Source: Gonatopus flavifemur (lineage: Eukaryota > Arthropoda > Insecta > Hymenoptera > Dryinidae). Taken from it: DNA of 64,000 nt. The position numbers and the translations under genes were made by a program. The stretch is from the NCBI GenBank assembly GCA_018340375.1, contig JAFFJZ010000001.1, positions 42,896,001 through 42,960,000 of the forward strand, written 5' to 3'. Shown piece after piece: positions 59,441 through 64,000 of the stretch (within the stretch, counting starts at the first letter, position 1; each line of letters begins with the position of its first letter). The notes under the pieces were generated by a model that was not told where the DNA came from, ran no database searches, and saw only the letters and a program-made list of their open reading frames with translations.

Positions 59441-62400
59441 GTCGAATCTGAATAACTCTGATGAATTCGAATCACCTGATCTAATTCTATTGCTGGCAAT
59501 AGAATATAGACTGACAACCAATATATAAGATTGGGCTTGTCTGTGTGGAGGCAAGGGTGGTTGATAATGGTCTAGATACTGTACACAACATGGGTGGTCG
59601 ATAAACCGATTTCGTTGGTCCATCATCGATCATAAGCTGCGGTATCCCTGGTCCAACCTTCAACCAACATTGCCTGGAAGAAAAAAACCGATTTGGCCCA
59701 GGGTGGAACTTGAGTGAAGGATCAAATTATATGTCAGAGATGTGCTATGCCTGGTCACTTAGGTTCCATGCATCCCGGTTAGCTTTGCTTTGAAATTTTC
59801 ACCTGGTTATTCTTCACTTCACGTGTCATTTATAAAATGTTAGAGTTGAAGTTTCGTGCTATATTTCATAAAATTCAATACAAACTCGGAATATTTTCTA
59901 TACAAACATCGATACTGTCAAAATATCGCCTATCCGTAGTATGCATCTAACATTGTATAAATGACTTGTAGAGTGAAACATGTTCAAAACTTGTTATTTC
60001 CTTATTCATTCATTGATATCTCAAGAGTTCGAAAGCTCTTTGTCCTTCAACTCAACGATTAATATCAATTATACGATGCAATTGTCTCCCCTACGGACAT
60101 GTGCATCCCATGTGAGCACGTTTGTTAGTCCAACTTCAATCCGATCGGAACTCGAATCTGAAAACTTAGGCCAAAACGGAATAGAAACTAGTCCTAGGTT
60201 CGTGCTGTTGTGGAATGTGTTTCCTACACGTGTTTACAACTCCCATAATATTCCTAGATCCAATTAGATTAGAAATCTCTATCTCTCATCTGGAAAATCG
60301 AATATAGTATTTGAAAATATTCAATCACTCAACTGAATGAATTAAAACCATCGTATTCCACGTAATCCCGTTACGTAATTGAATGCATAAAATAAGATGC
60401 ATAAGATAAATATTCATCTCACCATCATTGATACACTTTTTAATTAATATAAACGTCATCCTTTAGTTACCTCTTAGACTGATACGATCAAGATAATCAA
60501 GATTTGATTTCAATGAAAAAGTTTGTTTGATCGTTTAATATTGTTTTAATATAACTTTTCCTAACTAATGGTCCAGCATTTTCTCTTCGTAACATCGCAA
60601 AGTTCTTCCTTATAAATCAAGTTGAGCTCGAGATTTCTCGCCACTGAGTTCAAATATTATGATAGTTGCTCATTTTTTTTCATACCGAGTTAAGATCCAC
60701 CTTGAGGGAGGCCAAAAATACAAGAAGTTTAGTTAAACGAAAAGACGTAGTAATGCGAGTCCATATATTCGTTCTCCCGGAATTCTTTTGCAACTGTATT
60801 CGCGATATTAGGAATCTCGATACATCGTGTACGAATCCGTGTCGATCGAGTTTCCTAACATGTGATCTTTATTTCGTAGAAGAAAACTCTCGATTGGAAT
60901 TCAATGTATCGGTCTGTTCCATAGAATCGTCCTGGTTTTGTCGTTTGGCGAACATTCGTTGCAAACTCGATTCGTAATCGACTTCAAACCCACAACATTT
61001 GTACGTAGTTGGGCGGTGACAGTTGAACGAATTTTGTGAGAGAATTCGTGAGATTCATTAACATTTGGAATTGCGAAAAAAACTTTGATACAAATTATTT
61101 TCGAGAAAGGGAGAACGCGTTTGAAGGAGAAATGGATGTACAAATTTAAGAATATAGAGAGCAGAAGGTGAGTCGATTGATCCATCACTGCGTACATATA
61201 GTATCAGACTTGTTTTGAATGATTGTTGATAAACATTGAGAAAAAGTGTGACAATTGTGATTGGTAGGTTGAAAGTAACGTCACTGAGAAGTGGTTCTGA
61301 TAATAGCCTGATTCGTTTGCAACATCACCGAGGTCAAGAGTTTCAAAAGTATAAAGTGATCATAAAAGTGCAAATCATGACTCATATTTATTTGCTTTAA
61401 TACGTTGACAAGTACAACAAATTTTGACAGATGTTTGGTTTTTGGAATCGAGTGTATACTTCACAAACTTCACTTGATTGCAATCGAAATGCAAACTTCT
61501 TCTCGTACAGCACAATTGGAATCCTTGAAATGTATATGACATGAATAGATGAGCTGGTACGCGATTTGTCCTGTTCCTATCCCAATTTTGCACGATACTG
61601 GAGATATTTTCTCCTGGAACAATTTACTATGTTCTCAAGAGCTCTTCAGAATTCTTTTCGACTACTTTTAGAGTGAGCGCGCTGTATGGGTAGATTTTGA
61701 ATGACCAATATAGAAACCGGTTGTATGCTCAAGTGAATTTAATCTTTTCGTACCGTTCACACAATGAATTATTCACACCCATTTCCTTCTGAATTTTCAA
61801 ATGAATTTGATTAATTTTAAGAAACTTCAACTAAATTTCGTAGCGTACTCTGAAAATTCTGTCAAGTTTCTCAAAATTCAGCAAAAGTTTTCTGAAAATG
61901 CAGAAGAAAATGAGTGTAAGAAATTACAGTCACATTTTCTGGATTTTGGGAAGAGATTTTTTTACAGTATGTTCATCCTCGTGTATAGATGAACGCCAAA
62001 AAAGACAAATTCCACATTCTCATCCTACTAAAGGAGGTGTTCATTCAGAGATTCTCAAACAAGATAAACTAGAACTTTCCCTGAGAACATACGTTTCAAA
62101 TTCGAAATTTTATTGGAAAATATGAATGAGATGAAATATTCCAGGCCTCATGCTTGTGTTTGATTCATCATCGTTAGGGCGGAACAACTTTCTTACAACC
62201 CACTGAATAAATCAGTGTTACACCTTTATGTGCATAATTGTTATACAATGGGGTTGTTGCGGTACACGGATTCTGATGAGGATTAATTATGTACATAATA
62301 ATTAATTACTCATCTATTTTCCTATAGCTATGCTTTCTCGTCTATGACTATCTGGTGGTTTCCCTGCATGAATAATATTACCAACACCATCCTCTTGGAT

Positions 62401-62695
62401 TTCAGATGTAAACTAAAGCACATTAGAGAGAACCGAAATTCATTTTAATTAATTAATCCCGGGGAAAGTGCTTGATAAATAAAGATTCAAATGGAGACTC
62501 AATGTATCATAGTTCCTATACTATTGATATTCAATGTTCAATGAAATTTTCATTTCTAGTTCTTATAAGGGAAAATATTATTAGGTGCTATCGAAAGCGA
62601 AGGAAACGCAATCAGTAAAATATGGTCGATTGAAATACCTCAAATCAAATTCAATTAGGAAAGTATCTTGACATTGAAAAATTCACACCATTCTT
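59441..62695. other. No gene; small CCTGG/GGTCCA word patch
   Basis: Between about 59640 and 59790 words like CCCTGGTCCAACCTTC, GCCTGGAAG and GGCCCAGGGTGG suggest another group B fragment without clear ends. From 59800 to 62695 I see no repeat, RNA gene or domain-bearing frame. The frame at 60666-60977 (103 codons) is unrecognised. Confidence 0.35.
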
Positions 62696-63315
62696 AAAGG
62701 GTCTTTCTGGTTGAAATTTTCAAGGGGAATTTTTGTTTCGAACATTTTTTTTTTCATGGAAAAAATTGAGATATCGTTTTGAAAATTTTTTCCTCGTCAC
62801 ACTAATTTGAACAATAAAAAACACTGAAAAATGACGGTGGGAGTGATTTGGGAAGACCAGATGATCTGAAAAAAAACAAAAAAATGGCAAATTATTCCTT
62901 GTTGGAGTGGCTATCGCATCAACTAGGATCTTTTTGATTGGTCAAGAGTTTTCCAATTTCCATCCGATTTTCCACTCTCAAAAATCGATAAAATGGCCGC
63001 TATTTTGTTTTTTCTGATGAAGAAAAATATCTCAGTTCATGCGATAGCCACTTCAACAAGGAATAATTCGCCATTTTTTTTCAGATCATCCGGTCGCCTC
63101 AAATCACTCCCACCGTCATTTTTTAGTGTTTTTTTGTTCAAATCATTATAACGAAAACAAATTTGCTTAATTCTGGAAAAATTTTTTTTTAATATTGAAT
63201 GTTCAATAAACGTACCTATAAATTTTCAAAACGATATCTAACGAATTTTTTCTATGAGAAAAAAAATGTTTGAAAAAAAAATATTTTCTCACAATTTCAA
63301 CCAGAAAGACCCCTT
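62696..63315. mobile_element. Palindromic MITE with AAGGGGTCTTTCTGG ends (620 bp)
   Basis: AAAGGGTCTTTCTGGTTGAA at 62696 and TTTCAACCAGAAAGACCCCT at the right end are inverted. Pairing resumes inside: AAAACACTGAAAAATGACGG plus TGGGAGTGATTTG (about 62819) faces its complement at about 63095-63130, and TATTCCTTGTTGGAGTGGCT (about 62894) faces AGCCACTTCAACAAGGAATA (about 63045). Almost the whole element is one long, imperfect hairpin. No duplication is obvious and there is no coding capacity. Confidence 0.8.
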
Positions 63316-63657
63316 CATGGAAAGGAAATCAACTACACTCAGTCGTTCATGGTTTTTTTTTATAATTTTGAAACAATTCGCTATTCGATGGTTCATACCT
63401 AAGAAAAGGCTAGTAACCGATGTGATTTTTCTAGTGATTTGAAGACAAAATTGACTTCGAAGGAGTATCCTGTGGTTGAAGAGAGTAATCAACTTTTTCA
63501 TCGACCTATATGCTGTTTGAAATTACTTGATTTCTGGACGTAGATCCGAAAACCTTCGGAAAATTCCGTCAATAACAGGATTGAAAACGAAATTCAAGGA
63601 ATTTATCAGCTAGTTAGTTCAATCGATTCCAGAATGGATTTATGATTGAATACTCCT

Positions 63658-64000
63658 CTCCAGGTGAAAAAAGCCAATACCAACGAGTGGCCAAAGCTTG
63701 GCAAAATATTGGGCTGCCAAGCATTGCGAACCCATATTGGTTCAATATACAACCGTTGGTTATTTCAGAATGCATACCGGGTTTCAGAGGGAATGTCGAT
63801 ATGACAACTGGTGTGAGCTTGGCAAAATGTGGAGCTGCCAAGCATGGGGAACTAATATCCACCCAACATAAAAGCATTCGTTTTTTGAGAACAGATTCTA
63901 TGTTTCATAAGAAATGCCAATACAATAAGTGGCTCAAGCTTGGAGAAACGTTGAGCTGCCAAGCATGGCGAACCAATATCGGCTCAATATGAAACCATTT
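63658..64000. mobile_element. Group B element, CAAGCTTGG/CCAATATTGG family, cut by the window end
   Basis: It starts with a CCAGGTGAAAAAAGCCAAT terminus, then three tandem diverged units of about 120 bp carrying AAGCTTGGCAAAATATTGGG, CTGCCAAGCATTGCGAAC and CAACCGTTGGTT words, in the same order and orientation as the left half of 46050-46827. Open frames on both strands here are reading through the repeat. The right end lies outside the window. Confidence 0.8.

Noticed and set aside
62691..63320. piggyBac-type TTAA target duplication at the 620-bp hairpin
   Set aside because: TTAA occurs only at the left end; the right end reads CCCCTTCATGG.

Overview
This 64 kb window looks like AT-rich, non-coding nuclear DNA from an animal. 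An insect is the most likely source, because of the base composition, the Mutator-type transposase relic and the density of short terminal-inverted-repeat elements. I cannot name the species. I found no host gene, exon series, rRNA or true tRNA that I can support. The only coding remnant I recognise is a broken transposase near 54.4-55.5 kb. Most open frames are chance frames in purine/pyrimidine-rich DNA or inside repeats, and they are left out.

The main content is a dense set of small non-autonomous DNA transposons. Many have precise ends, readable by eye from terminal inverted repeats (TIRs) plus target-site duplications (TSDs). Group A has CAC-starting TIRs (CACGGAGAAAA-, CACTGAGAAAA- or CACTGTTAGAAA-like) and a 2-bp TSD that is always TA, TG or CA. 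I place about eighteen copies: 1013, 5501, 8645, 10372, 12004, 15692, 26344, 27712, 32258, 33057, 42563, 43708, 44308, 47035, 48381, 55130, 56176 and 58485. Group B has CCC-starting TIRs, often with AA, AT or TA duplications: 9888, 14564, 14787, 42956, 46050, 52338 and 58036. In both groups the interior is often filled with one short self-complementary word repeated many times, and the word differs between families: AGCT, CAGCAA/TTGCTG, AGTACT, GGGCC, CAAGCTTGG/CCAATATTGG, or a TCAACTAC type.

Two places preserve insertion history. At 14.56-16.43 kb there is a three-level nest. At 58.49-59.44 kb a group A element is split by a 687-bp element with Transib-like ends: CACAGTG, a 22-bp spacer, then ACAAAAATC at both ends, flanked by a 5-bp AGTCG duplication. 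Removing that insert rejoins the interrupted host inverted repeat. At 54.2-56.1 kb a decayed Mutator-like element (GGGTTAGGTCCACT termini) holds a frameshifted transposase C-terminal region, itself interrupted by a 225-bp group A element whose exact removal restores the reading frame.

Other palindromic elements lie at 6.7, 7.4, 9.5, 27.1, 31.9, 34.0, 37.4-38.5, 47.5, 54.0-54.2 and 62.7-63.3 kb. The stretches 16.4-26.3, 48.7-52.3 and 59.8-62.7 kb are comparatively free of recognisable repeats and may be single-copy intronic or intergenic DNA. A tRNA-like segment with a good B box lies inside the 33-kb element.
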